From NCBI RefSeq assembly GCF_028748065.1, contig NZ_CP118166.1, forward strand, positions 1,627,501-1,691,500: a stretch of DNA of 64,000 bases. The letters run 5' to 3'. This document shows, piece by piece, positions 51,769 through 60,583 of the stretch. Each line of letters opens with the position of its first letter. Position 1 is the first letter of the stretch. This stretch comes from Hyphococcus flavus (GTDB lineage Bacteria > Pseudomonadota > Alphaproteobacteria > Caulobacterales > Parvularculaceae). Under the pieces are notes generated by a model that did not search any database, was not told where the DNA came from, and was given only the letters and a program-made list of their open reading frames with translations. The position numbers and the translations under genes are program-made.

Positions 51769-53423
51769 TGTATCGGTACGATGAATTTGACGCGACTCTG
51801 GTCGCCGAGCGTGTCGCGCAGTTTCGCGGCCAGGTAGGACGGCGCCTTTCCGGTGAATTGACTGAAGACCAGTTCAAGCCATTGCGGTTAATGAACGGTC
51901 TATATTTGCAGCTTCATGCTTACATGCTTCGCGTCGCGATCCCCTACGGAACATTTTCGTCAAAACAAATGCGCAAACTGGCCTATGTGGCGCGTAAATA
52001 TGATCGTGGCTACGGCCATTTCACAACGCGTCAGAATATTCAGTATAACTGGCCTGCGCTGGTCGATGTGCCCGATTTGCTTGATGATCTCGCCGAAGCC
52101 GAGATGCATGCGATCCAGACGTCCGGCAATTGCATACGCAATGTAACCTCGGACCAATATGCTGGCGCCGCAGTGGATGAAGTCGAGGATCCGCGCCCAT
52201 ATGCAGAGATGATCCGTCAGTGGTCGACATTTCACCCGGAGTTTTCATTCCTCCCACGCAAGTTCAAGATTGCCGTGACAGCGTCAGAACATGATCGGGC
52301 GGCGGTGAAGGTCCATGACATCGGCTTGCGCCTTTATAAGAACAGCAGCGGAAAAACCGGATTTGAAGTGATTGTCGGCGGCGGTCTTGGGCGCACGCCT
52401 TATGTCGGCCATACGATCCGCGAATTCCTGCCGAAGCAACATCTGCTTTCTTATCTCGAAGCGATCCTGCGGGTTTATAACCTGCAGGGGCGCCGCGACA
52501 ATCTTTACAAGGCGCGTATTAAAATTCTTGTCAACGCTGAAGGTGCGGAAAATTTTTCACAGCTCGTAGAAGACGAGTGGTCGCAAATAAAAGACTCGGG
52601 CGTTGATTTACCGCCTGAGGAAATGAAACGAATAAACGCTTATTTCTCACCACCCAGCTTTGAAGCATTGCCGGACACAAGCGAAGCGCTTGAAGCGAAA
52701 AAGCTTGAGAATTCTGATTTTGCGCGTTGGGTGCGAACCAATACGTCCGCCCATAAAATCCCCGGTTACGCCATCGTAAACATATCTTTGAAGCCAATCG
52801 GCGGTGTGCCTGGCGACATCACCGATGTGCAGATGGAAACTGTCGCCAACATTGCCGAAGAATTTTCTTTCGACGAAATCCGAGCGACTCACGAACAAAA
52901 TCTTGTGCTGCCGCATATCAAAAAAGACGATCTTTTTAAGGTCTGGTTGCAGCTAATGGCGGCCGAACTAGCAACCGCAAATATCGGTCTTGTGAGTGAT
53001 ATCATCGCCTGCCCGGGGCTTGACTACTGCACCTTGGCGAACACGCGTTCGATTCCAATCGCGCAGCGAATTTCCGAACGCTTCGCCGATCTCGACAGAC
53101 AGGAAGAAATGGGTGAGCTGAAGATTAAAATCTCAGGCTGCATCAACGCTTGCGGGCACCACCATGTCGGTCATATCGGCATTCTCGGCGTCGATAAGAA
53201 AGGCGAGGAGTTTTATCAAATTACGCTCGGTGGTTCCGGTGCTGAAGATGCATCGTTAGGCGAGATCGCGGGGCGAGGCCTTTCATCGGACCAAGTTGTC
53301 GATGCCGTCGAGAAGCTGGTCGGCGTTTATCGGGAGAAGCGTCAAGAAAAGGAACGATTTCTCGATACATATCGCCGTCTTGGCGCGAAACCATTCAAGG
53401 AGGCGCTTTATGAAGCTGCTTAA
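51768..53423 (+). CDS. cysI: Sulfite reductase hemoprotein (nitrite/sulfite reductase family)
   Basis: 551 residues with the two sulfite/nitrite reductase repeats. The siroheme and [4Fe-4S] ligands are Cys415 and Cys421 (CPGLDYC) and Cys458 and Cys462 (CINAC). It reduces sulfite to sulfide with six electrons. No NADPH flavoprotein partner (CysJ) is nearby, so a ferredoxin-type donor is likely. It overlaps the GST end by one base and the DUF934 start by 14 nt. Confidence 0.94.
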   Translation: MYRYDEFDATLVAERVAQFRGQVGRRLSGELTEDQFKPLRLMNGLYLQLHAYMLRVAIPYGTFSSKQMRKLAYVARKYDRGYGHFTTRQNIQYNWPALVDVPDLLDDLAEAEMHAIQTSGNCIRNVTSDQYAGAAVDEVEDPRPYAEMIRQWSTFHPEFSFLPRKFKIAVTASEHDRAAVKVHDIGLRLYKNSSGKTGFEVIVGGGLGRTPYVGHTIREFLPKQHLLSYLEAILRVYNLQGRRDNLYKARIKILVNAEGAENFSQLVEDEWSQIKDSGVDLPPEEMKRINAYFSPPSFEALPDTSEALEAKKLENSDFARWVRTNTSAHKIPGYAIVNISLKPIGGVPGDITDVQMETVANIAEEFSFDEIRATHEQNLVLPHIKKDDLFKVWLQLMAAELATANIGLVSDIIACPGLDYCTLANTRSIPIAQRISERFADLDRQEEMGELKIKISGCINACGHHHVGHIGILGVDKKGEEFYQITLGGSGAEDASLGEIAGRGLSSDQVVDAVEKLVGVYREKRQEKERFLDTYRRLGAKPFKEALYEAA

Positions 53424-53874
53424 GCTTAACCATGATCGCTTAACCCCTGCACTAGAGGAACCGCTTGAGGAGGTCACTCTCGACGAGTGGCGTGAGAATC
53501 CGCAGGGTCATGCAGATGCAACAGCGCTGCTGATTAGTAACGACACATCGCTTGCTGACATAAAGTGTGACCTTCACGGGTTCAGCGTCATTATTCTCGG
53601 TTTTCCATCCTTCAAAGATGGACGTGCATACTCACAAGCCAGGCTTTTGCGTGAACGATACGGCTATACAGGTGAGATCAGGGCGCGCGGCGATATCTTG
53701 CGTGATCAGCTTTTGTTCATGGTCCGCTGTGGCATAAACGCGTTTGAAGTTGCTGGCTCAGATGTGGCCAGCGCAGAAGCCTCATTGAAAGACTTTTCTT
53801 TCGCTTATCAACAGGCGGCCGATGGCCAAGAACCCGTCTGGCGCTGCCGTGTTGCGCAGGCGGCAGCCGCGTAA
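53410..53874 (+). CDS. DUF934 protein
   Basis: 154 residues, starting with ATG 53410 inside the end of cysI. Features are LLISNDTSL, FPSFKDGRAYSQARLLRERYGYTGEIRARGDILRDQL and RCGINAFEV, the DUF934 pattern. The family is found next to cysI/cysH in proteobacteria and is thought to assist sulfite reduction, but its activity is not established. Coupled to cysI. Confidence 0.92.
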   Translation: MKLLKLNHDRLTPALEEPLEEVTLDEWRENPQGHADATALLISNDTSLADIKCDLHGFSVIILGFPSFKDGRAYSQARLLRERYGYTGEIRARGDILRDQLLFMVRCGINAFEVAGSDVASAEASLKDFSFAYQQAADGQEPVWRCRVAQAAAA

Positions 53875-53887
53875 AGGTATTGTATTC

Positions 53888-54652
53888 ATGAGTGTTATCG
53901 CCGCAGCGTCAAATACAGCGCGCGCACTAGCGCCATTTGCCAATGACGATCTCGAAGCAAGAGCTCGCCGGTTGGCCATGAAATACTCCGGTGGCGATGC
54001 GCTTGAGATTTTACGCGTCGCTATCAAGGAAGAGTTCCCGGGGCGTATTGCTCTTGTTTCTTCTTTTGGCGCGGAGTCAGCGGCGCTCTTGCATCTAGTG
54101 TCGCAAGTAGACAAATCAGTTCCCGTAATATTCCTCGAAACCGGCAAGCACTTTGCGCAGACAATTAGCTATCGAAAGAGGCTGGCGGAAAAGCTAGGCC
54201 TGACAGATGTGCGTAATATTCGTCCTAATGAAACTGTGCTGCAAGCGCGCGATCCTGCCGGGGATTTGTGGAAACGCGATGCAGACGCCTGTTGCACGCT
54301 GCGAAAGGTTGAACCGCTCACGCCTGCGTTGGAAGAATTCGACGCGTGGATTACTGGCCGCAAACAGTTTCATGGCGGCGGGCGCGTTAACCTGCCGGCG
54401 TTTGAAGCTTCGGCTACGCATATCAAGGTCAATCCGCTGATCAGGTGGTCAAGGATAGATATCAACGCCTATTTCGAAAAAAATGACCTGCCGGCGCACC
54501 CGCTGACGGCGCAGGGCTATCCTTCGATCGGTTGTTGGCCATGCACCCACCCGGCAGCATCAGGCGACGACATACGCGCGGGCCGCTGGCGCGGCGCCGC
54601 AAAAACCGAATGCGGTATCCATGGGCGAGCGCCTACTCAGGCTGTCAGTTAA
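53888..54652 (+). CDS. cysH: Adenylyl-sulfate (APS) reductase, [4Fe-4S] type
   Basis: 254 residues. It reduces APS to sulfite using thioredoxin. Cys135-Cys136 and Cys216/Cys219 form the CC...CxxC set that binds a [4Fe-4S] cluster, which marks APS rather than PAPS reductases. The catalytic Cys242 is in KTECGIH. ATG 53888 lies 13 nt after the DUF934 stop; the frame also extends upstream. Last gene of the cys operon, overlapping the convergent metallo-hydrolase by 8 nt. Confidence 0.94.
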   Translation: MSVIAAASNTARALAPFANDDLEARARRLAMKYSGGDALEILRVAIKEEFPGRIALVSSFGAESAALLHLVSQVDKSVPVIFLETGKHFAQTISYRKRLAEKLGLTDVRNIRPNETVLQARDPAGDLWKRDADACCTLRKVEPLTPALEEFDAWITGRKQFHGGGRVNLPAFEASATHIKVNPLIRWSRIDINAYFEKNDLPAHPLTAQGYPSIGCWPCTHPAASGDDIRAGRWRGAAKTECGIHGRAPTQAVS

Positions 54653-55592
54653 CTACAAACGGCTCGAGGTGGGTCGGAATTATAACGCGTGATTCTGGAG
54701 ATATCGTTTTAACTTTATCTCTAAAGGGAAGTAGTTTCTCACGCACATTTTCCTCTTGTGAAAAGCTGTAAGGCAGCGTGAAGCTGTCCCAATGCGTAGG
54801 AATGATAGTCTTTGGGCGACCTGTCGATTCGACAAGACGCTCGTCATAGTTATAAAGCCCCAGCCTGGAACCGTTTATTCCGGCCAATAATACATCTGGA
54901 TTAAGGCCTTCCATCTCTCGTTCAATAAAGTTCATTGAGCCCATAGTAAGGACGGTATGGCTGTCAAAGCGGGCCAAAAACATCAACGACCCACCCTCTA
55001 TAAATTGATTTAGGCGCAAGGGAGCGTCCAACTTTGTGTCGCGGTCGTAACGCCTTGAGTCGAAATAATGCTTTTCATTGAGGGCTGAGTGAATGGACGG
55101 CACTACTCGAATGGAAAAATTTTCAAACTGATAGTCCTCTCCTCCGCCTACAGGGTATAGTTGCTCGTCTGGAATTCCATATGCCTTTAGAATTTGAATC
55201 GTGGTTTCGGTGCCAATAACTTTAGCACCTGTTTTTGACGCGATGTAAGGTACGTCTCCCAAGTGATCAAAGTGGGAATGGTGAACCAGAATAAAGTCCG
55301 CCTTTGTGATTGTCTGATCGATTAAAGCTTCATCAGAAACGGCAATGTCGTTTCGCGCAAAGGCGCGGCGGGTGTCGGCGGTATCGCCACGATCTGTATA
55401 TTTTAATCTTGAGATGTAAGGGTCCACCAACACCACAACCTGACCATCAGAAATTTCCCAACCTGCGGCCCCAAAATATGTAAATTGCAACTCGCCATCC
55501 GCAAGCTGGTTGCTCTGTGCAGTAGCTGCTGACGTTACTAGCAGCATGCAGGTTAGCGCAGCAAGACGTTGTATTATTTTATGTGTATTCAT
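54645..55592 (-). CDS. Exported metallo-beta-lactamase-fold hydrolase
   Basis: 315 residues. The first 25 form a signal peptide (ending TSAATAQ), so the enzyme is periplasmic or released. HHSHFDHLGD at about 104-113 is the binuclear metal site. The sequence resembles the UlaG/RomA-like branch. Natural substrate unknown. ATG 55592 has AAGGG at a normal distance, so it is preferred over 55610, which would overlap the RidA-like stop. Last gene of the chain after ahpC-ahpD. Confidence 0.82.
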   Translation of the reverse strand: MNTHKIIQRLAALTCMLLVTSAATAQSNQLADGELQFTYFGAAGWEISDGQVVVLVDPYISRLKYTDRGDTADTRRAFARNDIAVSDEALIDQTITKADFILVHHSHFDHLGDVPYIASKTGAKVIGTETTIQILKAYGIPDEQLYPVGGGEDYQFENFSIRVVPSIHSALNEKHYFDSRRYDRDTKLDAPLRLNQFIEGGSLMFLARFDSHTVLTMGSMNFIEREMEGLNPDVLLAGINGSRLGLYNYDERLVESTGRPKTIIPTHWDSFTLPYSFSQEENVREKLLPFRDKVKTISPESRVIIPTHLEPFVVN

Positions 55593-55602
55593 GCTCATGC
55601 CC

Positions 55603-56169
55603 TTAATCACGCACTTCTACAATCATCTCAATTTCAACTGCCTGGCCTCTTGGTAATGAAGCCATGCCAACGGCTGCACGAGCGTGCCGGCCGCGATCAC
55701 CAAATACTTCAACAATCAAATCCGAAAAGCCATTGATGACGGCTGGTTGATCAACGAACGAGGGGTCAGAATTGACCATGCCTAAAACTTTCACGACTTG
55801 AGTGACTTTATCCAGGTCGCCTAGCATTTCCTTTAACACTGCAAGCTGATTAATTGCAGTTAGCCGTGCACCCTCATAGCCTTCTTCAATTGTCAGGTCC
55901 GCGCCAAGTTTCCCCCTAAGCTCGGTGCCATCTGCGCGTTTTGGGCCTTTGCCGGCGAGGAAAATCAAGTTTCCAGTTCTAACACCATTGACATAATTCG
56001 CGACAGGCTCTGGCGGTTTGGGGAGGGTTATATTCAAGTCCTCCAGCCTCGCTTCGGGATCATAGATGTCCGTAGCCATTGTAGTTTCGTCAGCAAATGA
56101 CATTTGCGGCGTGGCAATGGTGAAAAGCACTGAAAGGATGCTGAAAAAGGCTATTCTTTTTGTTCGCAT
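55603..56169 (-). CDS. Exported RidA-like protein
   Basis: 188 residues. An N-terminal signal peptide (1-26, MRTKRIAFFSILSVLF...SFA) precedes a RidA/YjgF domain with RTGNLIFLAGKGP, a conserved arginine region RHARAAVGMASLPRGQAVEIEM and AVLKEML. Most RidA proteins are cytosolic imine deaminases; an exported form is unusual. ATG 56169 has AAGGA upstream. It lies 31 nt after the alpha/beta hydrolase and 10 nt before the metallo-hydrolase. Confidence 0.85.
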   Translation of the reverse strand: MRTKRIAFFSILSVLFTIATPQMSFADETTMATDIYDPEARLEDLNITLPKPPEPVANYVNGVRTGNLIFLAGKGPKRADGTELRGKLGADLTIEEGYEGARLTAINQLAVLKEMLGDLDKVTQVVKVLGMVNSDPSFVDQPAVINGFSDLIVEVFGDRGRHARAAVGMASLPRGQAVEIEMIVEVRD

Positions 56170-56200
56170 AACGAAGATTCCTTGTTTTGTGGGCCGGTCC

Positions 56201-57055
56201 TTAGCCATGGGCGTTTAAAAATGTAGCGATGGCGTCACATGCCGCCGGTTCGCTCATAGTTGGCGCATGCCCCACTTGGGGGACGGCCACATAGTCAAAT
56301 GACGGATGGACGCCGCGCATCTTCTCAATGATTTTCTCTGAAAGAAGATCGCTTATGCCGCCCCGTACAATTAAAGTTGGCGTATCTTTAAGGCTTTCAA
56401 AAGCTGGCCAGAGGTCAGGGGCCGCCCCTACTTCAGCCAGCGCCCGGGCAATATTCGGGTCGTAATTCAAAATCCATTCACCGCGATCAGTTTTCCGGAA
56501 AGTTCGGCGCGCGAATGTCCGCCAGAATTCTTGATCCTTGCCTGGAAAGGCAACTTCGTTGATGGCGCGAATACGCTCGATGGCTTCCTCAAGGTTGGCG
56601 GCTGGTCCTTTTGTAACGCCGACATAGCCAGCTATGCGAGTGAGACCTTCTTGCGCAAGCTCTGGACCGACGTCGTTAATGATCGCGGCTTTGACTCGTT
56701 TAGGGGTCGCCACATTCGTCAGCATCGTAACGATGCCGCCCAGCGACGTGCCGACAAAGATTGCCTCTTTGAGGCCAAGCGTATCGAGCGCCTTCAATAT
56801 ATCATCGCGATAGGTGAGGGGATGATAATTGCGATAGTTCGGATCATAGTCCGACTCAGCGCGCCCGCGCAGAGAGACGGCAATGACATCATGACCTAGT
56901 GATGCAATCTGCGGGGCTAGCTCCTCAAAATCGCGTGCATTTCGCGTCAATCCTGGGATGCATAACACAGGAGTTTTGTCACCACCCTCATAACGCTGGC
57001 CGCGCATGATCAAGCCATCGCCGACCGGAATTTCAACGGATTGTGTTTCTTGCAT
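56201..57055 (-). CDS. Alpha/beta hydrolase
   Basis: 284 residues. The nucleophile elbow GTSLGG lies near residue 100, the oxyanion strand PVLCIPGLTRNARDFEELAP near 30-50, and the histidine in VPQVGHAPTM near the end. It is likely a soluble esterase or lactonase; the substrate is unknown. ATG 57055 with GAGGGCGCG upstream is chosen. Same strand as ahpC-ahpD but preceded by a 94-nt gap. Confidence 0.85.
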   Translation of the reverse strand: MQETQSVEIPVGDGLIMRGQRYEGGDKTPVLCIPGLTRNARDFEELAPQIASLGHDVIAVSLRGRAESDYDPNYRNYHPLTYRDDILKALDTLGLKEAIFVGTSLGGIVTMLTNVATPKRVKAAIINDVGPELAQEGLTRIAGYVGVTKGPAANLEEAIERIRAINEVAFPGKDQEFWRTFARRTFRKTDRGEWILNYDPNIARALAEVGAAPDLWPAFESLKDTPTLIVRGGISDLLSEKIIEKMRGVHPSFDYVAVPQVGHAPTMSEPAACDAIATFLNAHG

Positions 57056-57149
57056 CGCGCCCTCAGATAAAAATAACGCGGACCAGCTTAACGCCGGCCC
57101 GCGCATCACGCCAGTCTGCGGGGGAGAGAGAGGGTGCAGACCCGCGATT

Positions 57150-57680
57150 CTAGTTTAGCGCTGCTTCACCTGTGAGCACCGCAGCCGCCGCATGAACGGA
57201 AGCGGCGATGCGAAGCGCTGTTTGCACTTGATCCGTAGAGAGCCCGCCCTTGCGAACAACTTTGTCGTGCGAATCGAGGCACATGCCGCAACCATTGACG
57301 GCTGAAACGGCGAGAGACCAAAGCTCGAAATCAACTTTGTCGACGCCGGGATTACCGATGACGTTCATGCGCAGTTTCGCTGGGAGCGTTGAATAGGTCT
57401 TTTCCGACATCAGGTGCGTGGCTCGATAGTAAATGTTGTTCATGCCCATGATCGCCGCTGCAGCCTTGGCGGCTGTGACTGCCTCTGGCGACAATTTGTC
57501 TTCAACTTCGGCCGATACCGCCTTGATTACGTCCGCATTACCGGAGGCGAGAGCGGAAGCCAGAAACGAACCCCATTTTTGCTGATCTGAGAGCGTCGTT
57601 TCAGATGCCAGCGTGCCGAGATTGAGGCGAATGTCTTTTGCGTAGTCAGGGATCTGATCGCGGAGAGCGTCGATGCTCAT
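57150..57680 (-). CDS. ahpD: Alkyl hydroperoxidase AhpD
   Basis: 176 residues. The CxxC-H motif of AhpD is Cys131, Cys134 and His138 in GCGMCLDSH, matching the M. tuberculosis enzyme. It re-reduces AhpC with a lipoamide-linked donor. ATG 57680 has GGAGA upstream. Second gene after ahpC, with a terminator-like hairpin between them. Confidence 0.94.
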   Translation of the reverse strand: MSIDALRDQIPDYAKDIRLNLGTLASETTLSDQQKWGSFLASALASGNADVIKAVSAEVEDKLSPEAVTAAKAAAAIMGMNNIYYRATHLMSEKTYSTLPAKLRMNVIGNPGVDKVDFELWSLAVSAVNGCGMCLDSHDKVVRKGGLSTDQVQTALRIAASVHAAAAVLTGEAALN

Positions 57681-57702
57681 GAATTATCTCCTTTATGGAT
57701 AC

Positions 57703-57742
57703 AAAAAGGGCGCGGCGGCGCATTAATTAACCGCGCGCGCCC
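57703..57742 (-). terminator. Terminator-like hairpin between ahpC and ahpD
   Basis: In minus-strand RNA GGGCGCG (57742-57736) pairs with CGCGCCC (57714-57708), and UUUUU follows immediately (57707-57703). It sits after the ahpC stop and before the ahpD ribosome-binding site, so it may lower ahpD and downstream expression relative to ahpC. Confidence 0.6.
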
Positions 57743-57756
57743 ATGTTTTCGTTACG

Positions 57757-58302
57757 TTAAAGCGTGTCGCCGCCAATCGGACGGTTGCACGGGCAAAGCT
57801 CATCCGTCTGTAGCGCATCTAGAACGCGCAACGTATCTTGAGGGTTACGACCAACATTAAGACCGTTTACATAAACATGCTGGATGACGTTGTGCGGATC
57901 GACGACGTACGTTGCGCGAAGCGCTACGCCTTCAGGCGCGCGAATACCAAGTCCGTCAATCAGCGATCCAGTCGTATCGGCAAATTGCCATGCCGGGTGC
58001 TTGTCGAGATCCGGATGATCACGGCGCCATGCAAGTTTGCAGAACTCGTTGTCAGAACTACCGCCCATGACGACGGCGTCACGATCTTCGAACTCTTTTG
58101 CAAGCCGGCCAAACTCGGCAATTTCAGTCGGGCAAACGAAAGTAAAATCTTTTGGATAGAAGTATATAACTTTCCATTTGCCGGAAAAGCTGTCCTGCGT
58201 AATGTCTTCGAACGCAGAATTGCCGTTTTCCTCGTGAGCGTTAAAGCCCGGCTTGACGCCTACTACAGAAAAATCGGGAAGCTTATCGCCGACGCCTAAC
58301 AT
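57757..58302 (-). CDS. ahpC: Peroxiredoxin AhpC, AhpD-dependent type
   Basis: 181 residues. The peroxidatic cysteine is Cys57 in FYPKDFTFVCPTE (Pro50, Thr54). C-terminal cysteines in TDELCPCNRPIGG are typical of the AhpD-dependent group rather than the AhpF-dependent AhpC. It reduces hydroperoxides and peroxynitrite. First gene of the chain, divergent from oxyR, with a candidate operator in between. Confidence 0.94.
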   Translation of the reverse strand: MLGVGDKLPDFSVVGVKPGFNAHEENGNSAFEDITQDSFSGKWKVIYFYPKDFTFVCPTEIAEFGRLAKEFEDRDAVVMGGSSDNEFCKLAWRRDHPDLDKHPAWQFADTTGSLIDGLGIRAPEGVALRATYVVDPHNVIQHVYVNGLNVGRNPQDTLRVLDALQTDELCPCNRPIGGDTL

Positions 58303-58387
58303 GCGTATCTCCTTTAAGGTGTATGTGAATCTCTGGCGTTCTTTATCGAACGCAATGCATACATAGCGCTCTTGGAAAATTAATCAA

Positions 58388-58424
58388 ATAGATTATATTT
58401 CTGAATAATATCGACTATATCGAT
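58388..58424. promoter_or_regulatory. Candidate OxyR binding site between ahpC and oxyR
   Basis: The spacing ATAG-N7-TTCT-N7-ATCG-N7-CGAT copies the OxyR pattern ATAG-N7-CTAT-N7-ATAG-N7-CTAT with 12 of 16 defined bases matching. It lies 18 nt before oxyR and 86 nt before ahpC, a fitting place for a divergent control site. Confidence 0.45.
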
Positions 58425-58442
58425 CAGAAAAAGGCCAGCAAA

Positions 58443-59339
58443 ATGACCCCCTTACCGACTTTGCGCCAGCTGCAGTTTTTTATGGCGCTGGTGCGCCGAG
58501 AATCCTTTTCCAAGGCGGCTGAGGACTGCCTCGTCTCCCAATCGACCCTCTCGTCAGCGATAAAGGAAATGGAAGCGTTGATGGCGCAACAGCTGGTGGA
58601 TCGCTCAACGCGCGCTTTTGCATTGACGCCTGCTGGCGAAGAAGTGGCGAAGCGCGCGCCGGCGCTTCTCGCCGGTGCCGAAGACCTTGTCAGGTCAGCC
58701 AGCGGTCGCAATCCGCTCGAAGGTCCGTTTACCCTTGGCATTATTCCGACTATCGCGCCCTTCATGCTGCCTCGCGCCGCAAAAGCACTCAAGAAGGCAT
58801 ATCCGAAACTGCAACTCTATTTGCGAGAGGATTTGACCGCGACACTGGCCGAGCGTTTGGCAGCCGGCCTTATCGATGCCGCTATTCTGGCGTTCCCATA
58901 TGACCTGCCGGGTCTCGATTCTTTCGAGTTTAGCGACGATCCTTTTTGGTTCGCGTGCGCTAATGATCATCCGCTAGCTGATAAAAAGTCTTTGCGACGA
59001 GACGATATAAAGGGATGCGAACTGCTGCTTCTTGAGGACGGGCATTGTTTGCGCGAACATGCAATCGATGCATGTGAATTGCGGGATCGAGATGCGGCGG
59101 CATCTTTTGGCGGCACAAGCCTGTTTACTTTAGCGCAAATGGCCAAGTCTGGTCTTGGCGCCACCTTGTTGCCCGATATGGCGGTGCGGGAAGGATTGGC
59201 GAAAAGCACGGGACTAAAAGTTATTCCATTTACCAAGCCCGTACCTTCGCGAAAAATTGGCATTGCCTGGCGGCGCGGTTCAGGACGTCGGGAAGAAGCA
59301 GAGGCTTTGGCGGAAACGATAAAGACAGCTCTGAACTAA
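58443..59339 (+). CDS. oxyR: Hydrogen-peroxide sensor OxyR
   Basis: 298 residues, LysR family. The HTH is at about 5-45 (LRQLQFFMALVRRESFSKAAEDCLVSQSTLSSAIKEME). The redox cysteines Cys202 and Cys211 lie nine apart in LLEDGHCLREHAIDAC, as in E. coli OxyR (Cys199 and Cys208). It activates ahpC-type genes on oxidation. The start has no strong ribosome-binding site. Divergent from ahpC. Confidence 0.94.
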   Translation: MTPLPTLRQLQFFMALVRRESFSKAAEDCLVSQSTLSSAIKEMEALMAQQLVDRSTRAFALTPAGEEVAKRAPALLAGAEDLVRSASGRNPLEGPFTLGIIPTIAPFMLPRAAKALKKAYPKLQLYLREDLTATLAERLAAGLIDAAILAFPYDLPGLDSFEFSDDPFWFACANDHPLADKKSLRRDDIKGCELLLLEDGHCLREHAIDACELRDRDAAASFGGTSLFTLAQMAKSGLGATLLPDMAVREGLAKSTGLKVIPFTKPVPSRKIGIAWRRGSGRREEAEALAETIKTALN

Positions 59340-59352
59340 GTGCTCTTAATAA

Positions 59353-60465
59353 TCAGCCTACAGGTGAATGTTTCAACTCGGCAATGTCACCCTTGTCCGA
59401 CATCATAATGGCGATAGGTCGCGTTGACTGAAATTGCGTTAAGACGAGCATAACGGTCACCGTAATCGGCACGCTTAACAGCAGACCTGCAAAGCCCCAG
59501 ATCGAACCCCAGACGCCAAGTGAGAAAAGAATAACCAGCGGGCTTAAGTTCAAAGAGCGCCCAACAATGCGCGGCTCAATGCCATTAGACATTATCTGTT
59601 CGGCGCCTATCAAACTGACCGCTGCAATGGCCGCCATCCTGACGCCGCCGCCATCGGGCTGCACAAGGGACAACAGAACAGGCAATGTGATGGCGGATGC
59701 GGCGCCAAAAATCGGAATGTAGTTTAATACGAAAATCAGCAACGCCCAGAAACCGGCAAACTGAACGCCAATGATCAGCATAATGATGTAGCTGATGCTG
59801 GCGGTCACGAGATTGGACATGGTTTTGACGGTTATATACTGGCGAACAAGCACGCCGATATCCGCGATGGTTTCATTGATAACCCGACGCTCGCTCTCGT
59901 CAGCGCCAAGAAGGCTTATTTTTTTGAATATCTTGCCTCGTTCAATCAGCATAAAAACGAGATAGAGAAAAACAGTAATGAATGTCAGGAAGTTCGACGT
60001 GATTGATCGCAAACTGCCAGCTACCTGTGAGAGAAGAGGGCGGATAAGGTCGAGCGCAGATTGCTGAATCTGTGCAACGCTACCGAGCAATTCCTGCGGC
60101 AGAAAATCCATGGTGCGGAAAAAAGCGATGAGGTCGCTGGCAAGCCCCCTAAGCCTCTGCTCGTAACTTGGCCAGGCGTTCAGAAGGGTCTCGACATTCG
60201 ACCTGATGATTTCGACAAACAGAACCATGCCTGCGCCGATCAGTGCGAACGCGAACATATAGCCGACCCAGTCAGGCATGTACCTGCCGACCACGGGAAT
60301 ACGGCGTACGTTTTCCTTTAGGGTGAAAATCAGAAAACATAGGAAAACCGCCACGACGAATGGGATGATCACGCTGCGCCCGATATAGGCGATAAAGCCG
60401 ATGAGCACGGCGATCGCCAGGCCGTAAAAGGTCCTGGCCATGCTTTGACCTGACTCCTGCGCCAT
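59353..60465 (-). CDS. AI-2E family transporter
   Basis: 370 residues with about eight hydrophobic segments: a pair at the start, one near 70, and a cluster in the C-terminal half (SYIIMLIIGVQFAGFWALLIFVLNYIPIFGA). These match the AI-2E (PerM/TqsA-like) family. It may export a small signal or ion; the substrate is unknown. GGAGG lies 6 nt before the ATG at 60465, so this start is chosen over ATG 60471, which directly touches GGAGG. Confidence 0.88.
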   Translation of the reverse strand: MAQESGQSMARTFYGLAIAVLIGFIAYIGRSVIIPFVVAVFLCFLIFTLKENVRRIPVVGRYMPDWVGYMFAFALIGAGMVLFVEIIRSNVETLLNAWPSYEQRLRGLASDLIAFFRTMDFLPQELLGSVAQIQQSALDLIRPLLSQVAGSLRSITSNFLTFITVFLYLVFMLIERGKIFKKISLLGADESERRVINETIADIGVLVRQYITVKTMSNLVTASISYIIMLIIGVQFAGFWALLIFVLNYIPIFGAASAITLPVLLSLVQPDGGGVRMAAIAAVSLIGAEQIMSNGIEPRIVGRSLNLSPLVILFSLGVWGSIWGFAGLLLSVPITVTVMLVLTQFQSTRPIAIMMSDKGDIAELKHSPVG

Positions 60466-60583
60466 CAACATCCTCCAACTGCTTCCCGGCGGTTAAAGCG
60501 ATTTGTTATTTCGCGCCAGAGGATGGGCAAGTTCTGAACCCTAGCGCTTTCCCTCGAGCCAAAGCACGGCTAGGAGAGCGCGC

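Noticed and set aside
57108-57142. GTCTGC...GCAGAC repeat between ahpD and the alpha/beta hydrolase as a terminator
   Set aside because: Only 6-bp arms over a long purine-rich loop, and no U-run on either strand.
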